This document shows, one piece after another, positions 11,479-23,900 of a stretch of DNA of 64,000 nucleotides. The position numbers and the translations under genes were made by a program. Position 1 is the stretch's first letter. Each line of letters starts with the position of its first letter. The notes below the pieces were generated by a model. It worked only from the letters and a program-made list of their open reading frames with translations. It was not told the DNA's origin and did no database searches. Origin of the DNA: Bretschneidera sinensis (Eukaryota; Streptophyta; Magnoliopsida; Brassicales; Akaniaceae); NCBI GenBank assembly GCA_023935145.1, contig CM043700.1, positions 69,029,620 through 69,093,619 on the forward strand. Reading direction: 5' to 3'.

Positions 11479-12163
11479 CTAACAATTTTCCTTCATATGA
11501 CCCAATTTATTGTAGTGATAACATTTTACTTTATCTCTTAACTTTGACATGTTTTTGGATTTATCACGACCTTTAGGACTTCTACTCTTACTTCTACCAT
11601 TGTTTTCTGTGACTAGAGCTTGACCGCTATTTGTGCCCAAATCCTTTCTGCGAGTCTCCTCGTTGAACATATTGTCTTTCACCACAGACAAACTGAGCAC
11701 ATCATTTGGAGTAGAGTTACTAAGGACACTACCAAAATCCCCCAGCTATTAGGTATAGTATCAAAAAGAAACTGTGCTTGTAACTCGTCATTTAACACTA
11801 TTTTCATTATAGACAACTGGTTTACAAGATCTTGAAAATCATTTAAATGTTCAACAATGGAACATTTATCCCTGTGCTTCAAATTCACATCTTTTCTCAT
11901 CACAAAAGCTTTGGTATGAGATGTCTTTATTTCATAAAGTGTCTCCAGTTTATCCCAAAGAGATTTAGAATTTGTATTTTTGGACACATGATGGAACACA
12001 CTAATATCCACCCACTGTCTGATTGCACCAACTGTTTTGTTGTTCATTCTTTCCCATTCTTTATCGATCTTACCTTCTGGCTTGGCTTCATCACCCTCAA
12101 TGGGGTCATACGGATCTTTGCAATAAAGATAATCTTTCGTATTTGATTTTCAAACCGAATAAT
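11479..12163 (-). pseudogene. Copia gag with zinc-knuckle remnant
   Basis: Minus-strand reading from about 12163 (MASNYSV, then a stop) continues in 12047-11679 with WVDISVFHHVSKN, LWDKLETLYE and IVEHLNDFQDLVNQLS, the UBN2-type gag of copia elements. A second ORF, 11700-11479, ends in a zinc knuckle CYHYNKLGHMKENC where the second Cys is Tyr. Stops and one frame change separate the parts. Confidence 0.85.
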
Positions 12164-12228
12164 TAGAAGCCATAATAAAATCATAGTACTAGATTTTTCA
12201 TCCATATTGACAAACATAAGCAACCAAA

Positions 12229-12240
12229 GCTCCGATACCA
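12229..12240 (-). other. Primer-binding site of the minus-strand copia element
   Basis: The reverse complement is TGGTATCGGAGC, one mismatch from the initiator-Met tRNA complement TGGTATCAGAGC, and it lies two bases from the LTR. Confidence 0.85.
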
Positions 12241-12242
12241 CT

Positions 12243-13078
12243 TGATGTAAAAATACCCACCATCAACAATTAATCAAGTGCCGAAACTCCAACCAAATAT
12301 TACAGATTAAATATAACAACCACCAAGCTCAGTGCAGAAATAAAAACGTCAAGCACCAAATAAAGCAATAAACCAAAAACATAGGAATTTACGTGGAAAA
12401 CCCTCTAGTGTGGAAAGAAAAAACCACGGGAAAAAAATAACTCCACTATATAAATACTGATTATAAAGTTTATATCTCAAGTTTATACCCAAACTTGAGA
12501 CCCACAACAATTTGGTAATAATAAAATTTACCTCTAGGGAAAAATCATTGTTGTACTACCAACCGTTGAAACTTATGAAGTCCCTGTGCTTCACTAAAAT
12601 AAGACATTGTGATAGAAACTATAAACCTTAAATAGCTTAATTCTTTGTGACTAAATACTCTAAATACCCAAGAGAAAAACCCCAAATTATTGTATTTTTT
12701 CCCTCTTTTACTCTCTTGGTAAAAGAATAAATTTTCTCTCACAAACGGCACACTCTCTCTAATTTGTAAACTCACGTTGAATCACACAACATTTTGCACC
12801 CACGAAAATAAAAAATAGGAAAGCATTCTTATTGCTTTGGTTTCCATGCTGAAATACAAAAAGTTAGCCGTCAGTATGTAGGTTTAACAAACCTACTCAA
12901 AGTCTTTTACCATTCGGTTTCCATGCCATACCAAATCCACAAACTAGCTACCACTTGAGTTTTGGTTTTTAAACAAAACCAATTTATTCTTTAAGTTAGT
13001 GGCCACCAAACTAATAAATATGGGCTGCGTTTTTTAATTTTCTTATGCGTTACCATGGGCTAGACCAAAAGCCCAATA
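12243..13078 (-). mobile_element. 5' LTR of the minus-strand copia element
   Basis: It aligns with 7339-8182 from taatcaag near the start to aaaagccca near the end. Terminal bases are decayed (TGATG at the left, CAATA at the right). Confidence 0.85.
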
Positions 13079-13839
13079 GAAGTGTGGGAGAAAAAAGTTT
13101 AAGCATAATCTTTCATGAAACAAAATCTTAAAACATTATAAAATAAAATTTGAGATAAAAAATCTCAAATCTTCACTTCTTTTTTCTCTATGGACAAAAC
13201 TAAACTAGCAAAGCAATCTTCATATGTCTATCTGTTTCTTATTACTATTTTTAGTGCCTAAGGATTGAATCATAATATGGTTCAATTTCCTTGCCCTGTT
13301 GATATGGTAAGGCTTTGTAATTAAAATAAATAACCATTTAAGAAACTTTTAATCATGTGTTCCCCTATAAATTTTGTATAGGAAATTATGATTAAAAAAG
13401 AACTTGATATTATGATTAAAGAAAATAAAAAAGAGAATTTGAATTATGCTTGTAATGAGCTTTACTTTATTACAATGATTAAAAAAAGAAATCAAATTCA
13501 TTAAAACGTCTTCTCCACCTACCATGTATAAAGTGATTTTAACTCAATTAATTCACAGCATATAATGCACTTTAAAGTAGATCCTTTCCATTTTCATAAT
13601 GACAATGAAATAATTTTATCACACCAATTATGAATCCCATATATGTAGTAGATCTTTAATAATAAATATAACTCATCAAATATGATAAGAGTTCACTCTA
13701 CCTATGTTTGCACGATTCGAGATTCAGTCTCGATTAGGAAATGTGAGGAGAGGTTTCGCGAGAACAGTGGGGTTGTAGATGGCGATGCGATAGTGGTACG
13801 ATAATGGTGAGATGGTAGCACAACGACGGAGTCAAGGAA
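13079..13839. other. Unassigned AT-rich DNA
   Basis: No gene or recognisable element was found between the copia LTR and the gypsy LTR. Confidence 0.5.
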
Positions 13840-15500
13840 TGATGCAGTGGCTATTGAGGATAAGATCAAGCCATGTTTAGAGTTCTAGAGGTTAAGCCCA
13901 GAAACAATCCAAGTCTGAAGATGGCAGCTTTAGTTATTATTAATCTATTTTGTTTCTTGTGGGTCTATTATTTTTGTTAAATCTCAGTCATGAAATAGTT
14001 AATAGATTGAATGGTTGAGAATATTTAGGTTTTAGGATTTTTTTATTTCATATGATTGACGGTAATTTTTGTGTGATAATTAATTTTTATATAGTGAACA
14101 ACTTTTCTCTAAGCTTTGAAGAGCTTTAACGTGCCTAGAAGAGCACTCCCCATTATTTTTTTCTTAATATTTCTTTATCTATATTTTTTTCGATTCTATT
14201 ATGACATCAGTTAATATCAAAGCCAGCAAGCAACATATCTCCCAAGCATAGAGGAGACTTTGTTACAACGGTAGAAAAGAGAGTATTACATGAAGAAAAC
14301 CTAGAACTTAAGTATCAAGTTGAAAATTTGACCAAGAGATTGGAATCCTTAGAGGGTGCAACACTTGAAGATGTGGAAGAGATGAATTCTGATAGGTCGC
14401 ACTCATCTAATGGAACTATGATTCTTCCCACAGATTGGTGCATGACGATGGAAATTCAAGTTAAAATTTGGTATCCCTGAATTTTCAAGCACACTTACAC
14501 CTGATATTTTTTAGATTGGTTGGCTACAACGAATGAGATTAGAATTTAAAGAGGTTCCATAAGACATTGTTGATTGGACCAAACCACTAATCTATGATGA
14601 TTATTCTAATAAATATAATTTTGTTGAAAAAATTCAAGTTCAAGAGAAAAATAATCTTAAGCATATTATTAAAGGCCATGATCCAATTGGATTTTCAATT
14701 AACATCTCACAATATATTGATTTTATTGGTGCAGAGAAGTTAAATTTTATTTTGATCAATTATTTGGTTGATATTATGAATCAGTTGAAGTTTAGAGAGA
14801 AAAAAAAATAATATTACAAATGCTAGTTTTTCGCTTCAAAAAGAGTTTAAAGTACTTGTTTTATTTGAAATATCTTTTTCATTGGTGTGGAAGAATCCAA
14901 TATCAATTACTGAACTTGTGGACAAGTTCTTTCCCATCTAGAGAGCTTGATGTAGGAGCTTTCACTGTGTTGACTAAGGAACGACAACTAGTTGGAGCTA
15001 GCGGAAGGCTTCGTGACCAGAAGATTGGCCATCTTGAAGTTTTGGAACAAATCAACAACAATGCTTATCGTCTCAAGTTGCCTTCTCATTTTAAAAATTC
15101 TAATATGTATAATGTAAAACATCTTATTCCTTTTGTAGGAGACACTTCATATGATGACTTGCCAAATTTAAGGGTGAATTCTTTCTAACCTAAGGGGCTG
15201 ATGTAGTGGCTATTGAGGATGAGATCGAGGGCTGGCTTAGATGTTCTAAATGTTAAGCCCAAAAGCAATCTAAGTTGAAATATGACAACTTTATTTATTA
15301 TTAATCTATTTAGGCCTATTATTTTTGTTAAATCTTAGTCATGGAATAGGCTTTAGGGTTTTTCTTATTTAATTTGTTTTTCTTTTGTGAGGTCAGTATT
15401 TTTTGGATGATAATTAATTTTATACAAAGTACGACTTTTCTCTGAGCCTTGAAGACCTTTAACATGCGTAGAAAAGCACTACCTTTTATTTGTTCTTAAT
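13840..15500 (+). mobile_element. Internally deleted Ty3/gypsy element
   Basis: Two related LTR-like blocks, 13840-14209 and 15199-15500, start TGATG(C/T)AGTGGCTATTGAGG. The first ends GACATCA and is followed by a degraded primer-binding site, ttaatatcaaagcc. A coiled-coil-like gag start (EENLELKYQVENLTKRL) lies near 14280-14345 and an integrase C-terminus at 15014-15180. A purine-rich aaggggc precedes the second LTR. Protease, RT and most of integrase are deleted. The second LTR is cut at about 15500 by a Stowaway-like fragment. Confidence 0.75.
14820..15188 (+). pseudogene. Ty3/gypsy integrase C-terminal fragment
   Basis: The ORF contains DQKIGHLEVLEQINNNAYRL, then KLPSHF, NVKHLIPFVGD and DDLPNLRVNSF. 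This is the end of gypsy integrase (usually KIGPFEVLERINDNAYRL) just before the polypurine tract. The first half of the ORF (up to about 14930) lacks clear similarity. Confidence 0.85.
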
Positions 15501-15585
15501 ACTCCCTCCACCCCATAACTTTTAGACATCTTTCCATTTTTGGGTGTTCTATAATTTTGTCCACTTAGAAAAGTCAAAGTATATT
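15501..15585. mobile_element. Stowaway-like MITE fragment
   Basis: After a TA dinucleotide the sequence reads CTCCCTCCACCCCATAA, the hallmark terminal motif of plant Stowaway (Tc1/mariner) MITEs. Only one end is present; the copia LTR at 15586 follows. Confidence 0.6.
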
Positions 15586-15962
15586 TGTTGGGATACTTCT
15601 CAAATCCCATATTAGAGAGAAATGTTATTGTAAGTAGTTATAGTCTCATGTCGTCTATGTGTCAAAAGGATGTGGGTACTAATTATTATAAATAAGGCTC
15701 TATGAGTCTTTTATTTGTAATTATCTTAAGCCCTAGAGCAGTAGAATAACCCAGGGTTGGGATAGTGAAAGTTAAGAGGGTTTTACAACTTTTCTGCCAT
15801 TGAAAAATTTGTACTGTGGTTGATTTATTAATGGAGTTTGCTATTGTGGATGTAAGTCTGTTGAGGTCGAACCATGTAAATTTTGGTGTTCATGTTTATT
15901 TCATTTTTCTCTTGTGGTTGTGTAATTTTATTTCCTATGGGTGTGTGGATTAAATCTCAACA
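15586..15962 (+). mobile_element. Left LTR, 377 bp, of the 15.6-18.8 kb copia remnant
   Basis: It shares with 17976-18178 and 18606-18788 the blocks gagagaaatgttattgta, atagtgagagtt-like, and ggttgatttattaatg. It ends CTCAACA. Confidence 0.8.
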
Positions 15963-15964
15963 AG

Positions 15965-15976
15965 TGGTATCAGAGT
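15965..15976 (+). other. Primer-binding site
   Basis: TGGTATCAGAGT differs by its last base from the initiator-Met tRNA complement; it starts two bases after the LTR end. Confidence 0.8.
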
Positions 15977-16307
15977 TGATGGTTCGGTTGGGCATGACAA
16001 ATCATGTGGTTGAATCTAGGATGCTCGAGGTGGTATAGTCAAACAACAAAAAAAGATTTAGGGACTCGTGTGGCGTGAACAAGGTGACTTGGGTGACGAG
16101 CTAGTGATGCTCGCATGGTGAAGTCTGTGTGGTTCGCAAGGTGGAGTCTATAAAGCTCATTGTTGAAAAATTGGTGTGTAGCTCTCTGGCCTAGATTAGG
16201 GAATGAGTGACTTTTCAAGTGTGCATGTTGGACTATGGTGCGAGTTTAGAATGGTATAAGCATGATAGCAAAGGATGGCGATGGAAACTCACATGTGAGG
16301 CGGACAC

Positions 16308-16513
16308 TGTTAGGAATATTCATATACAAGTATGAAGAGATGTGAAAGATCAATCCCACATGAAAAAGAAATTGGATATATATAATGGTGGAATTATAAC
16401 CCATTAGCTTAAATTTTTGAGTTCATATGATCTTCAACATCATATATTGGGTCTTCACTTGGTGGACTCTTCAAGCCCAAGTTTCTCCCAAACTCGGGTC
16501 ATCATGCCCAATA
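16308..16513 (+). mobile_element. Short copia LTR-like block
   Basis: The segment starts TGTTAGGAATATTC and runs to a perfect primer-binding site at 16514-16525 (TGGTATCAGAGC). It differs from the LTR at 15586. No partner LTR was found, so assignment rests on the TG start and the primer site. Confidence 0.5.
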
Positions 16514-16525
16514 AATGGTATCAGA
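16514..16525 (+). other. Primer-binding site
   Basis: A perfect TGGTATCAGAGC follows the block ending in gcccaataaa. Confidence 0.8.
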
Positions 16526-16632
16526 GCTTTGTTCTGTTCATTGCCAGAAATGCTTCGTCAGATCTGTTTGGAGAAGTTATCAGCGTCATTGCTATTTATT
16601 GTGTCTGTGCCACCATCTCGACAAGTACAACT

Positions 16633-17960
16633 AAATTTAATATTCTTTTATTTGATGGAAAAAACAATTTTAATTTGTGATAGAATAAATTTCGAGATCT
16701 TTTGATGCAACAGGATCTTAATCAGGCTTTAGAGGAAGAAAAGCCAAAGAGAGTGACTCATAAAAAGTGGCAACCGAATCAAAGAAAGATTGTGACCACA
16801 ATTAGGTTGGCTCTTGCTACCAAGATCAAGTATAGTTTGTGAAATGAAACAATGCCGAATGATTTATGGGATAAGCTTGAGAGCATCTATACGTCGAAGT
16901 ATTTGACTAACAGATTGTGCCTTAAAATGGAAAATGGAAAAGGTGTAAATCTTCATGATCATTAGTGTCTCAATTGTTGAATGCGGAAAAAAAAAATGTT
17001 GAAAGATAAAGAGAAGGTATTGCTCTTGTTATCATCATTGCAAAAATATTACAAACCATTGGTGCAAACAATGTTGTTGGGCAAGTCAACATTTAGCTTA
17101 GATGATGTGACCGCGCTCCTACGTGAGAATGAGAGGTTGATAATAAACGAGAGCTTGTCTAGTGGTAATCAAGAATTAGTTGTAGAGAGTTCTAATTGAG
17201 GGAGGAGTCAATGAAGAAGGAATAGTGGCTCAAAAGGGATACCTAAATCTAGGCCTAGAAACAACAGTGAAAATGAATATTATTACTCTAGAAAGATTGG
17301 CCACATCCAATCCTATTACAAATACTTAAGAGAGGACATGGCTAATTTCAAAAGGTTTCAATAGAAACTCAATGAGAAGAAATAAAATGATGACTCCTAT
17401 GCAAATTTGGTTTCTGAAGATAATGAATAAGTTGTACTGATATCTAAAGATGATGTGAACAAAGAAAACTCTTATGAAAGTGAAGATAGTTAGGTTTTGG
17501 ATTTCGTTGGTTTCATGCACATATGCAAGGATGAAGGTTACTTTTGACACCTTGAAGAAAGATAAAAAATTAGGTAACATCATTGTGAGGAACAAAGAGA
17601 AGATGAAGATTGAAGGCGTTGGGAGAGTTTGCCTCAAGCTTCACGATAGTGCTATCAAAACTCTTCCTAATGTGAGGTATGTACCTACATACAGCTACAA
17701 CATAATTTCGTTGGGTGAGTTAACTTCATGTGAGTAAATATATTTGGGTCATGGAGATTGGTTCAAGGTGTACAAGCATTATGAGGTAATTATTCAAGGA
17801 AAAAGGGATGAGAGGAATATTTACGTCTTGAATAGTCATTATGTTAGTGGAAAGCTTGGAAGTGGTAAAATTAGTTAACCTAAAAGAATCTTGTCTATTC
17901 ACAAAAAGACCAACAAGCGTATGAGATTCGCTCAAGTAGTCAAAGTGTTAAGGGATTTAA
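16633..17960 (+). pseudogene. Copia gag-protease remnant
   Basis: Gag motifs appear in one main frame with several stops: KFNILLFDGKNNFNL, LWDKLESIYTSKYLTNRL, then LSSLQKYYKPLVQTML and TFSLDDVTALLREN. The zinc knuckle at about 17280-17320 reads YYYSRKIGHIQSYYK: three Cys positions are Tyr or Ser, so it cannot bind zinc. After a degraded protease start come ENKEKMKIEGVG-like and LPNVRYVPTYSYNIISLGEL, typical of the region downstream of the protease active site. Integrase through RNase H is deleted. Confidence 0.85.
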
Positions 17961-17975
17961 GTCAATGGAGGAATT

Positions 17976-18788
17976 TGTTGGGATACTCCTCAAATCCCAA
18001 ATTAGAGAGAAATGTTATTGTAAAAAGTTCTAGTCTCTCATCGTCTATATGTCAAAAGGATATGGGTACTAGTTATTATAAACAGGGCTCTAGGAGTCTT
18101 GTATTTATAACTATCTCAAGTTTTATAGCACTAAAATAACCAAGGGTTTGGCTATTTGAGGTGACGGGGCTTTGGGATTAGGGGTGGATTCTAACCGAGC
18201 TTTTATTGAGTTATTCAAATTCGAGCTTGGTTAAAGCTCGGCTCAATCAAGCTCTAGTCTGAAAATTATACTCTATTAGCTTATTAAGCCGAGCTTAAAT
18301 ACCTTAAGGTTCAGCTCAAAAGACTCTCGAACAAATCGATAAGGTATTATCGAGCTCGAGCCGATATTTATATTAATATTAATATTTTTTTATTTATTAA
18401 AAGTAGAGTTCAGGCTTGAGCTCGAGCTCGAACTCGAATGGGCAATCCAAGGCTCCGTCTTGAATAGATTCGTTTGTTATCGATCTCGACCCTAGCTGAG
18501 CTAAAGCCATCAGAAAATTAATCGAGCTCGAGCCTATTCATTTTAAGTCGAGCCAAGATCGATCACCTTAGTATTCGGGCTCGGCTCGGCTCGAGTCCAC
18601 CCTGATTTGGGATAGTGAGAGTTGAGAAGTTTTTACAACCTTTTTACCATCGAAAAAGTTGTATTGTGGTTGATTTATTAATGAAGTTTGCTACCATGGA
18701 CATAGGTCTGTTGAGGCCGAACCACGTAAATTTTAGCGTTCGTGCTTATTTAATTTTTCTCTTTGTGATTGCGTGATTTAATTTTTTT
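17976..18788 (+). mobile_element. Right LTR of the copia remnant, carrying a MITE
   Basis: It repeats the left LTR, split at 18178/18606 by the MITE. The last ~45 bases of the LTR are replaced by unrelated sequence. Confidence 0.75.
18179..18605. mobile_element. hAT-type MITE, 427 bp
   Basis: The ends are TAGGGGTGGA and TCCACCCTGA, imperfect inverted repeats. The insertion is flanked by a perfect 8-bp target duplication, tttgggat (18171-18178 and 18606-18613), the size made by hAT transposases. The interior is rich in gagctcgag-type palindromes. It interrupts a copia LTR, which defines both ends. No ORF is present. Confidence 0.88.
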
Positions 18789-19044
18789 GTGCTTCTTTTA
18801 AGCCCTTAAAATTAAATATTACTATGATAGAAAAAGGAATCAAATAAATTAATTATCACAAAATATAACTTTCCTTTTTCTTTCTCCCTCCCGCCATTAA
18901 TATTAACATCTAATCATTTATTTTTTCTTTGCTAGGATTCTAAAACTTTTTTTTCCTTTTTGAGATATGATTATCCTCTACTAGTGTCATTCATATTAAC
19001 ATTATTTTTGGGTTTGTTTGGTTATGATCATATTCAAGCGTGCT
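18789..19044. repeat. Dispersed 255-bp repeat, copy 1
   Basis: It is nearly identical to 21562-21808. Both start gtgcttcttttaagccct and end tatgatcatattcaagcg. Confidence 0.85.
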
Positions 19045-19121
19045 TAGAAAGAGCATTACCCTTTATTTGTTCTTAACATTTCTTTACCTAGATTGTTTTT
19101 TGCTTTCGTTGCGACATCAGG
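19035..19121 (+). mobile_element. Gypsy LTR end fragment
   Basis: The sequence gcgtgcttagaaagagcatt, then ttgttcttaacatttcttta and gcgacatca, matches the last ~85 bases of the gypsy LTR at 13840-14209. The flanks on either side do not match that LTR. Confidence 0.65.
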
Positions 19122-19519
19122 GCGTTTCGCATGATGGAGGCTAAAGACGGCGTCGTGAAATGGCTTTGTGAATGCAGCTCTACAATGACGACTCGAGTAT
19201 TGTGCATGGTGGCTTGCGCGGTGGAAGCTGATGACAATACGTAATTGTGGCTCATAACGAGGAAGAGACTGTAGGGTGCAACTAAAGAAACATAGGCTCC
19301 TTCTTTTTTACGGCACTGGCCCCGATGGTGGTGCACTGACCGCAATTGAGGAAATTCTCTCTTTATCATTTTTCTCTCTGATTAGTTTAGGTTTAGGTTT
19401 GATCGAATTTGTGTTAGGTTTGGATGCAAATTTGTGTTTGCGAAGGGTAAAATTGTAACGCACATGCTAAAATGGGCAGGATTTGTCCCGCCTTTATCCA
19501 CATTGACGCCATGTAGGTG

Positions 19520-19680
19520 CTATCTCAGCAATTTAATCAGTCAAATTGATATCATGACCAAAATTTGAAATTTTGGACGTTTTAGGACACAGTTGCAGTA
19601 TTTTGAAGATTCGAGACCAAATTGAAATCGAGGGTATAGTTTTAGAACCAAAAATGGGTTTTACCCGTTTCCATTAACAG
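19520..19680 (+). repeat. Dispersed repeat, copy 2
   Basis: It matches the reverse complement of 7165-7330. Confidence 0.55.
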
Positions 19681-20763
19681 TCAATCACAAATATCTTCAT
19701 AATTGTCGGGGCATGAATAACATCTTTCAACAATTTGTATTAGAACCGGGCATAATGTAAAATGTACAGCAAATTAAGAGAAATAAACCAGCTAAGCTAA
19801 TTAATTTCTTTATACTAAAGATCGACAATGGAAACATAAAAACAACCCACTCAACTAGAAATCCAAAATCACATTCCATCAGAAAAGGAAAAAAAAAAAA
19901 AATTAGCAATTGATGTTACCGCTTTTAATTATTAAAATATTAAAGTATTTTCCTTACCATATGAACCCAAATTTTATGCCTTCAGCTTTTCAAGCTGATC
20001 ACAGTGAAATAAGTTCACTGTTTGTATATTTTATAGCATATAAGTAAGTCCAGACTCAAAGGCCGAGTCTGACCCAAGTAATGAAATTGATAATACAAAC
20101 AGAACTTACCGGCCCAAGCTTCAAGATGACAAGATGGATATGCACACATCAACTGAGACATTAGAGCCGCTCTTCAAAATTTAAGCTCCATAATGAGTGT
20201 AAAATGATATTCCAAATAATGAAGTTCACGATACAAAAGTTAAGATATTCCAAAAAGATAACTGGTACCAAGTGACAGAAATAAAGGACCAAACCCTATT
20301 TTACACAAGGTATTATCAGGGTTATCAAGAGAGAAGAAAGATTGGCAATCTGTTTCATATTCCTACGATAAAATTGATTCCCTTGACTAAATACAAGCTT
20401 GCCACCCATCGAACAGGGCAGCACATAATGAAGATACAGAAAGATGCATGCCTCTGGCATGAATCTAAAGAGAAAAGTGAACTTTTTTCCCTAAACTTCA
20501 AAGCCGTAAAATTTCTAAAGTTCACTTGAAAAAAAAAAATCCACCCAAGTTACGCCCATCCTAAGTGCGATAGTCTATAACCAATGGGAGAGAATATGAG
20601 GCAGCATTAAACACAAAGAAGGAAACCAAGGCCCCTGACAAACAATAAGTACATCTGCTCAAGCTCCATATCCACCACAATATCCTGATAACAACTGGAT
20701 CCTCGACTCTACGCATGCCTCATCATTTCGTTCCCTTCTCAACACCTCTAGCAATATCAGCAA
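19681..20763 (-). other. Downstream of the ELF5-like gene, including the likely 3' UTR
   Basis: The gene is read leftward here and its 3' UTR should lie directly left of 20764. I could not fix a poly(A) site. No other gene is recognised. Confidence 0.5.
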
Positions 20764-20976
20764 TCATCCTTCAAGCGCACCGAGTGCTTTCATGTCCTCC
20801 AAAAAGGCCATATATGAGTCATCAATGCTCTGCGTTTTTGGTGCTGATGATGAGTTAGCTGATTCTTGCTTCACAGCAGTAGGAGCCACAGGCTTGGGTA
20901 TAGTTGTCATAGTTGAAAGTGATGGTTTCGGTTTCGAGAAAGTAATCTCTCTCCTCACTCGAACAGATGCTGGAAC
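20764..20976 (-). CDS. ELF5: ELF5-like exon 9 (last)
   Basis: Acceptor gttcAG precedes GTTCCAGCA. It encodes [19 protein letters not shown], a Ser/Pro-rich linker, and the conserved end [18 protein letters not shown], then TGA at 20766-20764. It is separated from exon 8 by a 6,828-bp intron. Confidence 0.92.
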   Translation of the reverse strand, partial: VPASVRVRREITFSKPKPSLSTMTTIPKPVAPTAVKQESANSSSAPKTQSIDDSYMAFLEDMKALGALEG

Positions 20977-23900
20977 CTGAACCATACCAAAAAGTAAGCT
21001 CAAGTTAGGGACACCTATACAATTCAACAAGAGTTTGTTTGCATAAGAGTATCTTCATTTTTTATAAGAATATATTAGATGAGCATCAAGGAGGCGCAAC
21101 CCATTTACAAAATTATCTACAAGAAAGGAACTCAACAAACTCTAAGAGGTCTTCCTCATTTACAAAAAGTTTGCCCCTAAACCAAAATCTAAGAGCACTG
21201 AACCACCTATCACAGATCATATTTCTAAAGGCCTCTCTTCATTGTCAAAAAGCCCTCCTATTTCTCTCTTTCCACACAAGCCAAAAAATAGAAAGGGCAA
21301 TCAAAGAGAGTGCTTTCTTCAAATCTTTAGAGGCTCGAAAACCATTCCAAGTCTAAAGTTCATCTCTCACAGAGCCGACGACCACCCAAGAGATACCCAC
21401 AACACAATAAATCAACGTCCATAAACTTCTAGCCAGCACTCCAACAAAAGATTAGACATGAAATCGACCCTTTCTTTACAAATAAAGTTTATATTTGATA
21501 CACCGTCAGTGTATAAACTCTATACACTGTCAACAAATCACGTGTTGACACATCATCAAAGTGCTTCTTTTAAGCCCTCAAAAATAAATATTACTATGAT
21601 AGAAAAAGGAATCAAATAAATTAATTATCACAAAATATAACTTTCCTTCTTTCTCCCTCCTGCCACTAATATTAACATCTAATCATTTATTTTTCCTTTG
21701 CTAGGACTCTAAAACTTTTTTTTTCTTTTTGAGATATGATTATCCTCTACTAGTGTCATTAATATTAATATTATTTTTAGGTTTGTTTGGTTATGATCAT
21801 ATTCAAGCGTTTCATTTCCATTAATTTCTTTTTTGGTGATTCTTAATCATGTGATGAACAAATTGCCTGTTTGCTCGACCATTCCTCTTGATAAAGCATA
21901 CTTATGCTTGCAAATGAATGCAACTTTGAGTTAACAACTTAAGGATCTCATTTATAAAAATAAAAAAAATAAAAAAGCTAAAGGATCTCATGAACAAAGA
22001 TCATTTATCAAATGGTGTAATTGCCAAGGTCTCTATGTTTTTGTTCTTCTCATTGCCTGTGTTATTTTGTGTTTTGAAAATTTGGGGCTCAGTTGTATTA
22101 CAGGGTGTCGTTTGATTTTGCAGACCAAGTGTTTGTTCTATTTTCTCAAATGATTATTTTACTAATAAATTCTTATTTTGCAGTTTAAAGAAAAATTATC
22201 AAATGTTTTGAGATATGTACGGTACCTATATAGCCAGAAGGAATTAAATCAGTCCATTCAAACAATTAGAGTACAAAATTTCACAAACAGAGAAGGATTG
22301 GATTTGGCTACAAATACAATTGGCCAAGAATTATGTTAGCAGTCAGCATCAAAACATGAAAAGTAAGAAACAAAAAATTCCTTAATGAGCTTTGGGATTT
22401 ATACGAACAATTTAGATTAGAGTGCAAACTACCTTTAGATTAACAATACTTAAAATCTGATACTTATGAGAGAGGGTTTTTTCTTCTTTTTTTGATTAAG
22501 CTTATGAGATAGGCTTTGAGAATGAAGAAATAAACAGGACATTTAGAACACTAGTATTTTTTTTTTTTTTTGATAAGTAAAAAAATTTATTAAAAAAACA
22601 CTAAGAGGGTGCAACTCAAAGCCAAAGGCTAATTACAAGAAATAAGTTCCACAAAATCTAAAAGCTCCTCCTCATTTACAAAAAGATTCCTTCTAAACCA
22701 AAAACTGAAAGAATTAAACCATCTATCCCTAACCACCTCTATGGATCTTTCAAAGCCCTCAAAAGCTCTATGGTTTTTTTCGCTCCACACAACCCCAAAA
22801 ATAGAAAAAGGAATTAGCGAATAAACCTTCTTTATTTCCTTAGAAGCTCGTAAGCCATTCCAAGCACAAATTTCATCTTTAACGGAGCCGGCCATCACCC
22901 AAGAGATCCCTAATAATCGATAAGCCATCTCCGCTTTTAGCCAACGAACACTCCAACAAAAGATGAACAACGGACTTGGCATAACATTTACAAATAAAAC
23001 ACCTATTAATAGGCACTTTCCCCCTCTTTTGTAAATTGTCCAAAGTAAGGATCTTTCCCCAAATGGCCTCTCACGCAAAAAAAAAAAAAAAAAAACCTTA
23101 CTTTCCTTGGAGCACGAGGGCACCAAATAGCTTTCCAAGAGAAATTTGGCGAACCTTCCACATTAGCCCCACTAATAAGAGACTTATAAAAAGATCTCAC
23201 CTCAAAACCTTTTCTGGACTAGGCTTCCAATTAACCGAATCTTCTCTTTCCAAATCAATCTTCACTCGATACAAAGTTTCCAAAAATCTCTCTACCTCCT
23301 CAAACTCCCAATCATGAACATTTCAAATGAACGGCACATCCCACACAATTACCCCATTGCTCAAAGACACATAAGACCCAATAAGAGCTTCCTTATCTCT
23401 CACAATATCAAAAATGTTAGTAAATTGGTCTTTAAGGGGGGAATTCCTAAACCAAGTGTCAAACCAAAGTTTAGTTCTTCTTCCATTACCTACCAAAATA
23501 GAAACCCAAGGAAAAAAATCCTCCCACCCACTTCGAATCCATTTCTACACCCCCACACCATAAGCCACTCTCAACTTCTTAGACATGCACCCGTTAGATT
23601 CCAACCCAAACTTAGCCTCCACCACCTTCCTCCATAAGTGATCACCCTCCACCATAAAACTCCATAACCATTTGCCCACGAGAGCCTTATTGAACAAAGA
23701 AAGAGATTTGAGACCAAGGCCCCCTCTAGCAATAGGTTTCTTAATCACCTAGCCACCGAACTAAGAATAAGCAAAAAAGGCAAAAAGTAGATGGGTAAAC
23801 TAGAAAGAGTGCTTTTGATAAGCGTGAGTCTCCCACCCTTAGAAAGAAAGTGACTTTCCCACCCGGCTAACCTTTTCTCAAACTTCTCCACAATAAGATT

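Larger units (their letters stand above)
7339..13078 (-). mobile_element. Complete but decayed Ty1/copia element, minus strand
   Basis: The element is framed by two direct LTRs (7339-8182 and 12243-13078). On the minus strand it runs from a primer-binding site at 12240-12229 through gag, zinc knuckle, integrase, reverse transcriptase and RNase H to a polypurine tract near 8183-8197. Domain order PR-INT-RT-RH is that of Ty1/copia. Motifs resemble the Tork/Tnt1 branch (WILRYLKGTSE, GYTDSDM), which is an inference. Stops and frameshifts break every domain. The flanking 5-mers, agagt and gaagt, only partly match, so the target duplication is not proven. Confidence 0.88.
15586..18788 (+). mobile_element. 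Ty1/copia remnant with two LTRs
   Basis: The left LTR 15586-15962 (TGTTGGGATAC...CTCAACA) is followed two bases later by a primer-binding site. The right LTR starts at 17976 with the same TGTTGGGATAC after a purine-rich atggaggaa, carries a hAT-type MITE at 18179-18605, and loses similarity at about 18788. Between them is a second LTR-like block and gag-protease of copia type; integrase and RT are missing. Two primer-binding sites (15965 and 16514) suggest one element inside another or a recombinant. Confidence 0.75.
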
